The notes: a model not told the origin generated them from the letters alone. A stretch of DNA of 64,000 nt from Sophora flavescens (GCA_030762895.1 CM061069.1:108381669-108445668); one strand, 5' to 3'; shown: positions 45,903-58,345, counted from the first letter of the stretch. A program made the numbers and translations.

Positions 45903-46233
45903 AAGTGTGTGTTTGGTTTCAAGTTAGAAACCACCAGAATTGATTCTGACACCTATCAAACGTGATTTTAATAAAAAATGAGGTGTTTGGTTATTGTCAG
46001 GTATAATTGATTTTGTCTCCAGAAGCGATTCTCAGTAAAAGCTACAAAAAGTAGCTTTTGTGTTGAGTTGAAAATTTTACACTAAGTTTTACATCAAACT
46101 TGCTTTCAAAATGAAAACATCCAAATACAAATCACTTCACTTTAAACTCAATTCTATCAAAAACAATTTTACAAAATCAATTCTATTCAGAATCAATTTT
46201 ATCAAACGCTTATTCAAACATACACTAAATATC
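45903..46233. mobile_element. MITE of the 'GTTTGGTT' type
   Basis: Inverted ends AGTGTGTGTTTGG and CAAACATACACT, with inner pairing of AATTGATTCTG-like blocks (left) and CAGAATCAATTTTATCAAAC (right). About 330 bp. Superfamily unresolved. Confidence 0.55.
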
Positions 46234-47680
46234 GGTATAAAAATCATTTACACTAAAACTGCATACATATTAAACTCTTGTCTCATCGCTAATCTCATGT
46301 TTTACGTAAGCTGAGTCCTGCTGGGAAATATATTTCCCCATTATTGGTAGTAATCTTATCAATGGAGCTGCATTAGTGTTTTAACTTTTAATAATAATCC
46401 AATTATCTAACCTTTTTCTTTTTCGTTGCTGACTATACGTGTGACAAATGGAGAATGAATGTCGCTTGATGATGTAATGACCATTTATTTGTCTGAAAGT
46501 GATCATAACGTAGATGGGAGCAGTGAAAACAGTATCATTATTAATTAATAATTAAATTGGAGGAGCAAAACTACAATGATGCACTTTATGAAACACCAAC
46601 TGCCATGAATGACCTCTCATATGGCTCATAAACAAAAACAAGACAATTTTATAAGAAAAAAAATGTTACAAACTTATTTTTAATATTTTTTTTATTAAAT
46701 TAAATAAGTTTCAAGTTATTAGCCTTCTGTTTTTAAACAAACAATAAAAAAAACATACAAATCGATATATATATTTACTCATCATGGATGTGATTCAAAT
46801 AATTAGTAGCTTGAATCCTTTAATTATATGTTATTCAAATCCTGATTAGTCCTACTATGAGTATCATATATGATGATATCCTAGATTCTATCCTTAAAAA
46901 AAAAAAAAACCAGAGGTGTATTTATTTTTCATGTTGGCCAACGAGTTTGTCAACTGCCACTTCCTCATCCTACTAAGGTTGCCCATAAGCATATGTTTAG
47001 AAACCATAGGATGGGACCCATTATTCTTATTTTATTTTATTATCATTATTTATTTTAATTTTATGTTTCTTTATTATAGAATTTACAATTTAGAGAATAG
47101 AAAATAAAGTGCAAGAATAGATCCCCAACCATGTTTTGCGTTGCAGATTCTCAGTTCAGCAGATAACGAATTTTTTAACATTATCTGAAACTTTTCTTTT
47201 CTCCTTTGCTTTTGTGGCGTTCACGTCAAGGATGTGAAAATCTTACACATTACAAAAGGACCAATAGAACAACATGGCTTTTGTCTTCCTTCCATTTCTC
47301 ACATTCCAAACTTTCTTCCTCTGTCGTGGTGTCTGGATTTTCTTGCCAAAGTTTGAACCTTTTTCCCATAATTTGTCACCCAGATAAGTTTTTCTCCCAT
47401 TCCAAATTCTGGGTATTTTTTTCTTTTCCTATATCTTATTCTGATAAGGCCACAGAGAAATTTCCTTCACCTTCAAATCTGAGTTGGGTTGTCCTTGTTC
47501 CTTTCTCTGAGTTGGGATTTGTATTAGCTGAAACAAATCCTGATTTGGGGAGAAGGAATTTTTTTTTTGTGTTGATGTGTTGATTCCATGAATTGAAGCC
47601 ATTTATGATAAGAGGACAACCCAATTAATTCTTCAGTAGTACACAACTTTCAGGTTTTGAGCTTGTTTCCTCATAGCTGC
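46234..47680. other. Spacer and Phox upstream region
   Basis: AT-rich with poly(A) and poly(T) runs to about 47100; becomes less AT-rich and CT-rich toward the Phox gene. The longest frame here (47206-47583) lacks recognisable domains and is probably leader or promoter DNA. Confidence 0.35.
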
Positions 47681-47687
47681 CACTGTT

Positions 47688-48012
47688 CTATATATAAAGT
47701 TGGTCATCTTGGTTATGTTTTCTTTTATCAATCTCATTGTTGTGTGTATTTTCCATTGTTTCCTTGGCTTTTGAATTTTCTGCTAAGTTGATTAGCTTAT
47801 CTGAAGCCTTTCCCTACTGAATTGTCTATTTTTCTTGGAAGGCTTTGTGTTTTGCTTGGGATTGGTTATCTTGTGTATGCAATTGATTTACTTGGAAAAA
47901 AAAGTGTCTTTCTTTCTTATGTGCTTGAGTGGATTGAATTGTAAGTGTTGTGGAGTAGGAAGATTGAAAGCTAGGGGATTGTTTCCTTTACTGTTGGATT
48001 GCTGGGTTCAAA
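47688..48012 (+). promoter_or_regulatory. TATA-like box and leader of the Phox gene
   Basis: CTATATATAAAGTTGG (47688-47703) is a plausible TATA box about 310 bp before the ATG. Short upstream frames are present in the leader. Tentative, since a 5' intron cannot be excluded. Confidence 0.3.
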
Positions 48013-50267
48013 ATGGGGAAGAAAAAGAAGCAAGTAGGAGAAACAAGTGAAGATGGTGAAAATCAAAGCAAAGGAGGAGATAGAAGCCCCAAAGCATATG
48101 ATAGTGATACTATGGCATTTATATCCATGTCCCAAGAGTTGAAGGAGGAGGGGAACAAGCTGTTCCAAAAGAGGGATCTTGAAGGAGCTATGGTAAAATA
48201 TGAGAAGGCCCTCAAATTGCTTCCAAGCAATCATATAGATCTGTCCTATCTGCGGAGTAACATGGCTGCGTGCTATATGCAGATGGGACTCAGTGAGTAC
48301 CCGAGGGCGATTCATGAATGCAATTTGGCTCTTGAAGTAACACCAAAATACAGTAAAGCTCTATTGAAGAGGGCAAGGTGCTATGAAGCTTTAAATAGGC
48401 TAGATTTAGCACTGAGAGATGTTAGTACTGTTTTGAAGATGGAGCCAAATAATATCATGGCATTGGAGATCTCAGATAAGGTGAAAAGTGCACTTGAAGA
48501 GAAAGGATTAAGAGTAAACGATACGGAAATTGAGTTGCCTCCAGATTATGTTGAACCTCCTTATGCTTTGCCTGACAAAAAAGTTGTGAAGGAAAAGATC
48601 CACAAGAAAAAGAGCAACAAAGAGAAGGTGAAGGCTCCTAATAAAATTGTAGAAAAGCAAGCTGAGGAGAAATTGGAAGAGAAGAAAACTGAGGACAGTA
48701 TTGTAGAGAAGAAGGCTAACAAATCTAAAAAAAGAAGGACAAGGAAAAAATTGAGGAGAAGAAGGATGATGTCAAGGAGGTTGTTGAGGAAAATAGTAAC
48801 TGTAGAAGTGAAGTTATACCTAAGAAAACAGCTAAACTTGTTTTTGGTGAGGATATAAGATGGGCTGAATTGCCCATTAATTGCACCCTCTTTCATCTAA
48901 GAGAAGTTATTTGTGACCGGTTCCCAAACCTTGGAGCAGTTCTTGTCAAATACAGAGACCAAGAAGGTGACTTGGTCACAATCACTTCTGATGAAGAATT
49001 AAGGTGGGCTGAAACAGGATCACAGGGTTCTATCCGGCTGTACATAGTAGAAGCTAATCCTGATCAGGATCCGTTCTTTGGGAAACTTAATGCGAAGGAT
49101 GGGGAAAAGGCTGGCATTGATAACACTTCTGAGAATGGTTGCTCGGTGAAAGAAAAGGAAATTATTAGCTCTTCTTGCATCGAGGATTGGATAATTCAGT
49201 TTGCGCAATTGTTCAAGAACCATGTTGGATTTGAATCTGACAGATATTTAGATTTTCATGAACTTGGGATGAAGCTCTATTCCGAGGCCATGGAGGAGAC
49301 AGTTACAAGTGAAGAAGCGCAAGGCCTATTTGACATGGCAGGAGATAAGTTTCAAGAGATGGCAGCTCTAGCTTTGTTCAACTGGGGAAATGTGCATATG
49401 TCCAGGGCAAGAAAGAAAGTGTATTTAACAGAAGATTCTTCTAGAGAGCGTATGTATGAACAAATTAAAAGTTCGTATGAATGGGCGCAGACAGAATATG
49501 CAAAAGCTGTAGAAAAATATGAAGCAGCCATTAAAATCAAGTCAGATTTTTATGAAGGCTTCATGGCACTTGGACATCAGCAGTTTGAGCAAGCAAAACT
49601 TTCTTGGTATTATGCCCTCAGTAGTAATGTAGATTTTGCAACATGGTCCTCCACTGAGGTTCTTCAGCTTTACAACAATGCTGAGATTAATATGGAGAAA
49701 GGAATGCTGATATGGGAAGAATCAGAAGAGAAGCACTTGATTGGAACCTCCTATCCAAATGATATTAGATTACATTTGCAGAAGATGGGGTTGGATGGGC
49801 TATTTAAAAACATGTCATCTGATGAAGCTGCTGCAGAGGCAGCAAATACAAGGTCTCAAATAAATCTCCTGTGGGGTACCATGCTATATGAACGCTCAAT
49901 TGTCGAATTCAAATTAGGACTACCGGTATGGGATGGATCTCTGGATGTTGCAGTTGAGAAGTTTGAACTTGCTGGAGCATCTCCAACAGATATTGCTGTA
50001 ATGTTGAAGAACCATTGTTCAAATGACACTGCTGTAGATGGTATGTTTTCCTGCTTAGTTATAAAATTTGAAACTGAATAGATATAATTTCATATTTACC
50101 AACACTTTTCACCAACAGGTCTAGGATTCAAAATTGATGAAATAGTACAGGCATGGAATGAGATGTATGAAGCTAAGAAGTGGCAGAATGGAGTTCCATC
50201 ATTTCGTTTGGAACCTTTATTTAGAAGGAGAGTATCCAAAATTTATCATGCCTTCGAGCTTGCATAA
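48013..50267 (+). CDS. Phox-type TPR-PB1 protein, one-base frameshift
   Basis: Start ATG 48013 (MGKKKKQVGETSEDG). Exon 1 to 50040 (donor gtatgt), exon 2 50119-50267 (acceptor aacag, stop TAA). With one base restored the product is 725 residues. N-terminal TPR repeats lie at about residues 38-150 (LKEEGNKLFQKRDLEGAMVK, YSKALLKRARCYEALNRLDL). A Lys/Glu-rich linker follows. The PB1 domain (about 272-355) has KLVFGEDIRWAELP and an OPCA-like YRDQEGDLVTITSDEELRWA. The rest is a helical TPR-like C-terminal region. This is the PHOX1-4/CLMP1 family; Arabidopsis CLMP1 affects chloroplast positioning, and related proteins are HSP90/HSP70 co-chaperone-like. A 7-A run at 48727-48733, where 8 are needed, shifts the frame after KKANKSKK. 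Either a sequencing error or a fresh mutation. Confidence 0.88.
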
Positions 50268-50878
50268 GTTGCAGGAGTCAACGCCCATGCTGCTTCTGTG
50301 CCTGAAATGCTATTTTCATCACAAGGTAAGTGAGAGTCTGAGACCCACACTGGTAGCATTCATGTTAATTTCTTAGTTTTCATTATCGTTAAAGTTTAAT
50401 AATCTGCATGATTTGTTCTCTGTTATGCCCATTTTCGTAGAATGTGAATCTATGAGTGCATGTTGCAAATGCATATTCTAGATTTGAGCAAGTAATAATT
50501 GTAGAATATTGGTGTTAGATTTATAGCATGTGTATATATGGTCAACTTTACTGATTAGGGTGTAAGTTAGCTACTGATTAGTCCCCCCAAATTATTATAA
50601 TTATACTTTAAATTAGATATTACTTTGCAGCCAAGAAACACAATTTCTCTCAACATTCCTTTTCAACATTTGGTATCTGCCTTTTATTGAAGTATTCTCA
50701 TCAATTATTTATGTGCTGTATGTGACAAAAGTTTCATTAGTTTCTTGCTTAAACTTAACAATTTCTCCCGCGAGTCCATTTTTAAAGTGCACAAGTTGCT
50801 CAGTACATGCCCTTACTTGGTAGCACTAGAGAATGATTGACAAATTGTATAAGCGGTTTTCGTATGAAGTTCCTAGTA
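50268..50878 (+). other. Phox 3' UTR and flank
   Basis: A donor-like ACAAG|gtaagtg at about 50324 and an acceptor-like tcctgcag near 55776 would allow a 3' UTR intron holding the copia element. This is a guess without transcript data. Confidence 0.3.
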
Positions 50879-50883
50879 ATTAC

Positions 50884-51020
50884 TGTAGAAAATTATATTG
50901 AATATTATTGATGTCTTAATGAGTACACCCACTAATAAGAAGATACAGGCGATGCTAAACCTAAAGGGCCTGACTAATGGGCCTAATACAAAAAATACAA
51001 GATTTACAATATTTACAACA
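50884..51020 (-). repeat. 3' LTR of the copia element
   Basis: On +: TGTAGAAAATTATATTG...ATTTACAACA. Short, 137 bp. Confidence 0.92.
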
Positions 51021-51027
51021 CTCCCCC

Positions 51028-54000
51028 TCAAGCTGGTGAATGGATATCTATCATTCCCAGCTTGCAAGTAAGTTGACTGAATCGTTCTGTTGGTAAGCCT
51101 TTTGTTAACACATCTGCCAGCTGATGCCCAGAAGGAATGTTAGTTGTAGTTATCAGCCCGCTATCCAGCTTCTCCTTGATAAAGTGTCAGTCTATTTCAA
51201 TGTGTTTTGTCCTGTCATGCTAAACAGGATTATGAGCAATGCTAATAGCCGATTTGTTGTCACAAAGCAACCTCATAGGCCCTTCACACTTTATCTTCAA
51301 GTCATCAAGTACAATCTTCATCCACAATAGCTCACAGATTCCCTGTGCCATAGCTCTAAATTCTGCCTCAGCACTTGATCGAGCCATTACACCTTGCTTC
51401 TTACTTCTCCAAGCGACAAAGTTCCCACACAAAAATGCACAATAGCCTGAAGTGGACCTTCTATCACTCACTAAACCTGCATAATCATCATCGGTATAGG
51501 CTTCCATAGTTAGGCTTCCACCGCTTTTGAACAAGAGCCCTCTCCCTGGAGTGGCTTTGAGATACTGCAGAACACGCTCTACAGCCTGCAAGTGTCTCAC
51601 CCTCGGATCATGCATGAATTGACTCACAACACTACCCGCATATGCTAAATCCGGTCTAGTGTGTGCCGATGTTATCGATGGCGGAACATAGCGGAAGGCT
51701 AAAAATCCGCCATTTCAAGCCGCCATAAAACACCATGGCGCCGCCATCTTCACAAATTGGCCATAGCGGTTGGGCAAAAATCTGCCACCGCAATCCGCCA
51801 TGGCACCGCCATGGCCGCTATTTGATAACACTGGTGTGTGCCAAGTAAATCAACTTCCCCACTAATCTCTGATATTGATCCTTGTCAACTTTAGCACTCT
51901 CCTCTTCGATGCTCAATTTGTGATTTTGCTCTATGGGAACACCTGCTGGTTTACATCCAAGTTTGCCTGTTTCCTTCAAAAGATCAAGCACATACTTTCT
52001 TTGAGAAATGAAAATACCTTGTTTTGAGTAGGCCACCTCAATCCCCAAGAAATACTTAAGTTTTCCAAGGTCTTTCATCTCAAACTCTGTAGATAATTTC
52101 TCCTTGAGTAGTTGTCTTTCAACCAAATCATCTCCCGTAATAATGATATCATCAACATAAACAAGAAGTACAGTTAGCTTTCCTCCCTGTGAATGTTTGA
52201 AGAAAAGTGTATGATCTCCTTGACTTTGCTTGTAACCCAGGCAAACCATTGCTTTTGTGAATCTCCCAAACCATGCCCGGGGAGACTGTTTAAGCCCGTA
52301 TAAAGCCTTCCTCAATCTACACACTTTGTTTGTTCCACTAGTGGGTCCAAATCCCAGAGGAATCTCCATATACACCTCATCCTCTAAGTCTCCATGCAAA
52401 AACGCATTTTTAAAATCAAACTGGTGAAGGTCCCACCCTGAGTGAGCAGCAAGAGAGAGTAAAATACGAACAGTATTCATCTTTGCCACTGGAGCAAATG
52501 TCTCCTCATAATCAATGCCATAGGTCTGAGTATATCCCTTTGCCACTAGTCTTGCTTTGTATCGATCAAGAGTGCCATCTGATTTGTGCTTGACTGTATA
52601 AATCCACCTACAACCAACTGGTTTCTTGCCCCCTGGCCTCTCAACAATTTCCCAAGTTCCATTCCTTTCAAGTGCTTTCATCTCCTCATCCATAGCTTGG
52701 ACCCAATTTGCATCATTTAGTGCCTCTTGAACAGATGCTTGGATTCTCACAGAGTCAATCGCTGCAATAAAACTCTGATGCTGCAATGAAAGGTGTTTAG
52801 AGGAGACAAATTGAGAAATAGGGTATTTGGCACAAGACCTTTTCCCTTTTCTCAAAGCAATTGGTAAGTCATCCGGTTCAGGGTCAAGATTATCAAAACA
52901 CGGAATCAGAAGTGGGTGGATTATTTTCAGTACTTACCTCCGGTTCGGACAATTGAGGTTGTTTCTGGACCAGGTTGGGTTTTACTCTCCTCTGATACAC
53001 CACAGGTAACTCATTAGCTTTGTTCTTCGTTGGTGCTGAAGGTGCAGATTCCTGTAAAATAGAAGACAAAGGAAAAACAGGAGCAGGAACAAGTGACTCA
53101 GAAATGGGAGGCTCATAAAACAGGTGACTCAGGAGCTGGTGACTGAGGAACAGTTGACTGAGGAACAGGTGACCGAGGAATAGGTAACTCAGGCAGATGA
53201 GGACCAAGGAGGAGAAACTCGAACTCGGATTCCAAAGTATTGCTCTCCCCCTGAAGATGAGGGCGAGTGAAGAATGACACATGTTCATGGAAGGTAACAT
53301 CCATAGAAACAAAGTACTTACGACTGGAAGGATGATAGCATTTGTACCCCTTTTTGTTAGGTGCATAACCCAAAAAGACACACCTGACTGCACGAGAATC
53401 CAACTTAGTTCGATACTGCTTATGAACATGAACAAAGGCAACACATCCAAATACCCGAGACTCAAGACTCTGCATGATAGGGACAGAAGGAAAGTATGAG
53501 ATCATAAACTGAACAGGACTAACATTACCTAGAACACGAGATGGTATCCTATTAATCAGATAGGCAAATTCAGTCTTGCTTCTCCCAGTATGAGTTTGGG
53601 ACTGACATTTGGAAGAGAAGGGCTCGAGCAACTTCAAGTAAGTGACGATTTTTCCTTTCTGCAACCCCATTTTGTTGTGGGGTGTCAACACATGTAAATT
53701 CATGGATGATGCCCTGTTTATTATTAAAACCGGAAAGGCTATGATTGACATATTCTTTTCCACTGTCCGAGTGTAATCTTTTAATGCCTTTCCCAAATTG
53801 TGTCTGCACCATATGATAAAATTGAATAAAAAGTTGGGGTACTTCTGATTTATCCTTCATCAAGAAAAGCCAAGTTACTCGAGTACAATTATCAATAAAG
53901 GAAACAAACCATCTCGCACCAGAAATATTAGAAATAGGGGCTGGTCCCCAAACATCAAAATGTATAAGATCAAATGGTTCAGCACTTTTCTTATAACTAG

Positions 54001-54653
54001 AAGGAAAAGTAGCACGATGATGTTTAGCAAACTGACAAATGTCACACTTGAAAGACTCAACAGATTGTTGTAAAAACAAAGACGGAAACATGGACTTAAT
54101 TAGAGGAAACGGAGGATGTCCAAGATGCTTGTGCTAAAGCCAGATCTGTGATGCAGGAGAATGAGACTCAAACTGAGACTCTAAGCAAGAAGACTGACCT
54201 TCTGACCATATCTTTCATCAGACAGATAGTACAACCCTCCCTGTTTCTTAGCAACTCCAATCGTCCTCTCCGTGACAACATCCTAAAAACACAATGAGAA
54301 GGGAAAAAGGTTACTACACAGTTTTGGTCTCGAGCAAGTTTATGAATAGAGATCAAGTTATTGGAAAGTCTAGGAACATGAAGCACATTTTCCAGTTTTA
54401 AAGAAGATTGTAATTCAATATTTCCATAACCAACCACACGGGTATGAGAACCATCAGCAACAGTAATAGAATTAAAACTAGAATGTGAGGCATAAGAGGA
54501 GAACAATTTGGAATGGAAGGTAAAGGAGCGGGAGCAAAAACTCTTACCAGTCATTGCCAGAGAACAAGAACCAGAAGGCTTACTAAGATAGTCAAGAAGG
54601 GTCCACAAACGATCCAAGTCATTCCGACAGAATTGCGCTTTAATTTCTGCCAT
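51028..54653 (-). pseudogene. copia polyprotein (pol, gag missing)
   Basis: ATG 54653 (MAEIKAQFCRNDLDRLW) opens a short gag-like start that runs straight into the end of the protease region (ITVADGSHTRVVGYGNIELQ, LENVLHVPRLSNNLISIHKL). The DSG active site and gag zinc knuckle are absent, so an internal deletion fused the ends. Integrase: CDICQFAKHHRATFPS, FDVWGPAPISN, LHSDSGKEY, PQQNGVAERKN. Reverse transcriptase: KARLVAKGYTQTYGIDYEET, FDFKNAFLHGDLEDEVYMEI, YGLKQSPRAWF, LLVYVDDIIITG. RNase H: GYCAFLCGNFVAWRSKKQGV, RSSAEAEFRAMAQG, DNKSAISIAHNPV then two stops (51222-51220 and near 51190) before the terminal SPA-TGA at 51030-51028. Frame breaks occur near 52860, 53570 and 54100. Confidence 0.85.
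51670..51830. mobile_element. 161-bp GCGG-rich MITE inside copia RT/RNase H
   Basis: Ends TGTTATCGATGGCGG and CCGCTATTTGATAACA are inverted; the interior repeats CCGCCAT. The flanks CTAGTGTGTGCCGA (51656-51669) and CTGGTGTGTGCCAA (51831-51844) agree at 12 of 14 bases. Removing insert and one flank joins the copia frames on both sides (IYLAHT|RPDLAYAG). Confidence 0.8.
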
Positions 54654-54679
54654 AGAAGAGGGAGGGAAATTCTGATGAA

Positions 54680-54860
54680 CAGTACATGTGAATAGTACCA
54701 CGGTGAATAGTAACTCGGCAAACAATGCTAGTGATGAACAGTACTCGATGAACAGTTCCGCACGAATAGTGCACGCGATGAACGGGAACTCGGTGAATAG
54801 TGGTCGATGAACAATATCGTGTGAACAGTTCGTTGAGCAGTACCCGATGAACAGCCGCAA
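54680..54860. repeat. Minisatellite in the copia leader
   Basis: Degenerate repeats of GTGAATAGT / GATGAACAGTAC units, about 12-20 bp. Confidence 0.7.
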
Positions 54861-54922
54861 TGAAGGCGGCTAGGGTTTTTCTACCGAAGCAAGACCCCTA
54901 AGATCGGGAGCTATTGATACCA

Positions 54923-55059
54923 TGTAGAAAATCATATTGAATATTATTGATGTCTTAATGAGTACATCCACTAATAAGAATATATAGGCGATGCTAAACC
55001 TAAAGGGCCTGACTAATGGGTCTAATACAAAAAATACAAGATTTACAATATTTACAACA
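54923..55059 (-). repeat. 5' LTR of the copia element
   Basis: On +: TGTAGAAAATCATATTG...TTTACAACA, followed by the ATTAC duplication. Confidence 0.92.
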
Positions 55060-55064
55060 ATTAC

Positions 55065-57412
55065 TTTAATATACAATTGAAGCCTTTATGATTATGGAAA
55101 CTAATACACGACGCCCTTTTTTGATAAATGAATTTAGGCTGTTATATATTACACTGCAAGAAAATTTAGTGCTATTTGGCGCAACTGTTGTCAGTACATT
55201 GTTGATGTGTACTTGCATTAACAATTTTCAATTGTTGGGCACCTTTAGTATGTAGCGGTTATTCTTTCCAGTGGTTGTTTGGAATAAAGATCAATGTAGT
55301 ATGACTGCAGGCCATCTATACATTTCAAAGCCTAGACTTCATGTTAGCCATATAATTTCTATAATCAAGATATATACTTGGACAATTGGTATTATCTTCT
55401 TATAAACGAAATAGCTATTTTAAATGGTTGTTTCATCATCATCATGATGAATCTCTATTGTGGACCTGGATAGTTCTCATAGTTCATGGCTCTGGTGCCA
55501 GAGAGATCAATCATTACATGCAGGATTTATTTTTATGGCACATTCATAGGTAAGTTTTCTCTAATCTGGACTTGAAATTGAAATCACTTGAACATTGCAT
55601 CTGTCGAAGTGATATGTGCTTCTACAGCTCAACTTAATGCTTTTCTAAGCAACCTTTAGTTATGTGTATGATTGGCATTGATCACTGCTAGTAACTTCCT
55701 TACTTTACTCCATTTTTACATAAACTATGGTTATGGTTTATCATCTTTGATCACCTCGGTTAGCCTATCCTGCAGGTTTCTTTTGCTACTTTCAGGAGTT
55801 TGGATTCAACATTGAACTGACAGGAAGACACTATTCTTTACATTGCACGCAAATGTTTCACGAATGCTAGAATTTGCAAGTTTGTTTACAGGTTGGGAAG
55901 ATGGAGTTGTCGGAATTACCTCTTACTCTGCCTTTGCTCATATTGCCTTCCCTTTTATAGTTAGATTTATAGTGGTTGGTAGGATATTAAATTTATACCA
56001 AAAGCAGTGGGAGACACATGTTGTTTGTTTTCTTGTTTTCCTTGTTTTGTAATTTATCCGTTTGTAACTTACTCTCTGAGTTAGTCTTTCCACATGAGAT
56101 TTCCTTGTATTAGATTATTAACTTCTGCATATGCATAAAGGGCAAGCACCAAAACAAAGGAATGATCAAAGAGACGCTGAAAGGTGTGTATTGTGTCATA
56201 GAAGATTTGGCAGCTACCGCGGCACCTGCTTCTTTAGGCGGAACTCCAGGTTGAGGAGTTACTTGCGATGCTGCTAAGATATCAGTATTTTTGGTTTCAT
56301 ACTTTAGAAGCACATATTCAGGGGGTAGATTGGGGCGTGGGCATAAGGGTCTTTAGGACACAATCATTAATTCAATTCATTTTCAATTACTGTCAAATGT
56401 TTTTTATTGATGTTGTTGAGTTGATTGGTGGGTGTACCTATGTCTGTGGATTTCATCATTTTAATGAAGTTGCTTATTTTCTGGCCATCTTAGTCATTTT
56501 ATTTTACTTTGCCTTTTAAAGCATGAATGATATCAAGTGGATAATGTTACAGTTATGGCTATCAAATAATCTTCCTTGATGGTAAATGGCAGCAGCTGAA
56601 TTCATAACTTGTGTCAATGAATACCAGCACCTATTTCAGAAAGAAAACTCAGAGAAATGCACCTGAACAATTATTGCTTATTCAAGCAACTTCTGGCACC
56701 ATGCCCTTTGACCTCTTATAGGTCCTTCAATGAATCCCATTAAGCATCATTGTGTTGTAGACCAACCAGCTGAAACACTAACTAAAACTCTCTCTGATAC
56801 AACATGATTCAATTTCTGAGAGATGAAAGTTAAAGTCATGGACTTAACATATTTGAAGTTTCACTGCCAAAGATACTTTCCCATTGTTATTTGCTAAGCA
56901 GCTGTTTTACTCCCAGGATGTTTCGGTTTTTGGTTAGCTTTGTGCTTGTAGCTGCATCAGTGCTAGCAGGAATGCAACCAATCCAAGGCTAGAAAACAAG
57001 CTATTTGTTGTTGTCTTTGAATGATTAATGAAAGCTTGACTTTAGTAATTAGCAGTACACCAATTTCCTTAAAATTTGGGACTCTCACAATTTTAGGGCT
57101 TGTTTGCAGAAATAATTACAAAACTCTCATCTTTCTTCATTGTGTTTCATGTTTTCAGAAATTTGTACAGGAAGCACTGAAAACAACATAATAGATAAAT
57201 ATATTTTCTAAATATAGTTAACTTGCACGGGAAAAAAGAAAAATAGATCAAATATATTTTTAAGGGAGAAGAAGAAAAATAATATGATAGATAAATATAT
57301 TTTCCAAAATGTTATATTTGCACACATCTCAATATTGAATAAGATCACAAACAAAATACATAGTAAAAGCAACATCTTAATAATTGTTTCTCGATGCATG
57401 CAATTTGTTACA
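55065..57412. other. Non-coding region 3' of the copia element
   Basis: Moderately AT-rich with several 60-85 codon frames on both strands, none with a recognisable domain. Part may be the distal 3' UTR of the Phox gene (after ~55776). A minus-strand 67-codon frame at 56110-56313 with a hydrophobic C-terminus is not convincing. Confidence 0.35.
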
Positions 57413-57677
57413 AACAATGTGTTTATGTATAATCACATATAGCAAGAAAATAAAAAATATAAACTGGTAAAAAAAAAACTTTGGGGGGGATAAAATCAAA
57501 ATGTTTATATTAATTGTAGATGAGAGAGAAAAATAATAAAAATTATGATTCTAATTTTTTTTTATAAAATAATTTTAATATATAAAAATTTATTATAAAA
57601 ATATCTAAAAATTAAAATGATTATATTAATTCCAAATATATTAATTATATATCATAAAATAAATCAATGATAAAAAT
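57413..57677. repeat. Direct repeat, copy 1
   Basis: About 265 bp that recur at 58082-58345: shared blocks AAAATGATTATATTAATT, ATGAGAGAGAAAAAT, CATAAAATAAATC. About 80-85% identity by eye. Confidence 0.75.
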
Positions 57678-58081
57678 AGCAAATTGTGAAGGAGCAATCC
57701 TCCCCCAAGCAATAAAAAAGAAGCAATCCCGCTGGAAGCAATATTAAGAACAATGTTAGCCTCTGAACGAAATCGGTAGGACAAAGTCTTCCAAATGAAG
57801 TTTTTCGACCATAACCATCTATAAAAAAGAAACCACCATATTCATTTAACACAACATCGACAATCTCATTATATATCTATCTTTGCCCAAAATTTACTTT
57901 CCCAAGGCAATCAATGTGCTTGTCAATCATCCCGTCTCTATCATAATCAAGTTATCTAACAAAATAAATATTGTGAAAATCTGATAGGTCTTCACCATTG
58001 GGATAAAAAATACAAAGATCAAAAGTACAATTAAGTCAAAATAAAAATAAAAATCAGAATTTACCAGCACCTCAGGTATGA
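57678..58081. other. Spacer between direct repeats
   Basis: A minus-strand frame (57852-57664) reads NEYGGFFFIDGYGRKTSFGR and may be a decayed gene fragment continuing in 57853-58010 (FYPNGEDLSDFHNIYF), but no family is recognised. Confidence 0.3.
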
Positions 58082-58345
58082 AAGTTTGTTTATGCATAGT
58101 CACATGTTGAAATAAAATGAAAAAAAATAAAACTGGTAAAAAAACTTGAAAGGGAGAAAAATAAAAACATTTATATTAATTGCAGATGAGAGAGAAAAAT
58201 ATTAAAATTTATGGTTCTGAATTTTGTTTATAAAAATAATTTAATATATATAAAATTTATTTTTAAAATATCTAAAAATTAAAATGATTATATTAATTTC
58301 AAATATATTAATTATAATATCATAAAATAAATCGATGAGGAAAAA
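58082..58345. repeat. Direct repeat, copy 2
   Basis: Second copy of 57413-57677, same orientation, about 0.67 kb apart start to start. Confidence 0.75.

Larger units (their letters stand above)
50884..55059 (-). mobile_element. Ty1/copia retrotransposon, gag-deleted
   Basis: 4176-bp element on the minus strand with 137-bp LTRs (50884-51020 and 54923-55059) that differ at about six positions. Perfect 5-bp target duplication ATTAC (50879-50883, 55060-55064). The primer-binding site TGGTATCAATAGC follows the 5' LTR (minus), close to the initiator-tRNA-Met site. A polypurine tract TGAGGGGGAG precedes the 3' LTR. Integrase precedes reverse transcriptase, the copia order. The leader (54680-54860) is a GATGAACAGTAC-type minisatellite. 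It lies just 3' of the Phox gene. Confidence 0.92.

Noticed and set aside
47206..47583. 125-codon frame upstream of the Phox gene
   Set aside because: Phe/Ser-rich composition typical of CT-rich leader DNA; no recognised motif.
56110..56313. 67-codon minus-strand frame with hydrophobic end
   Set aside because: Could be a small membrane protein, but nothing supports it and the plus strand may be the Phox 3' UTR.
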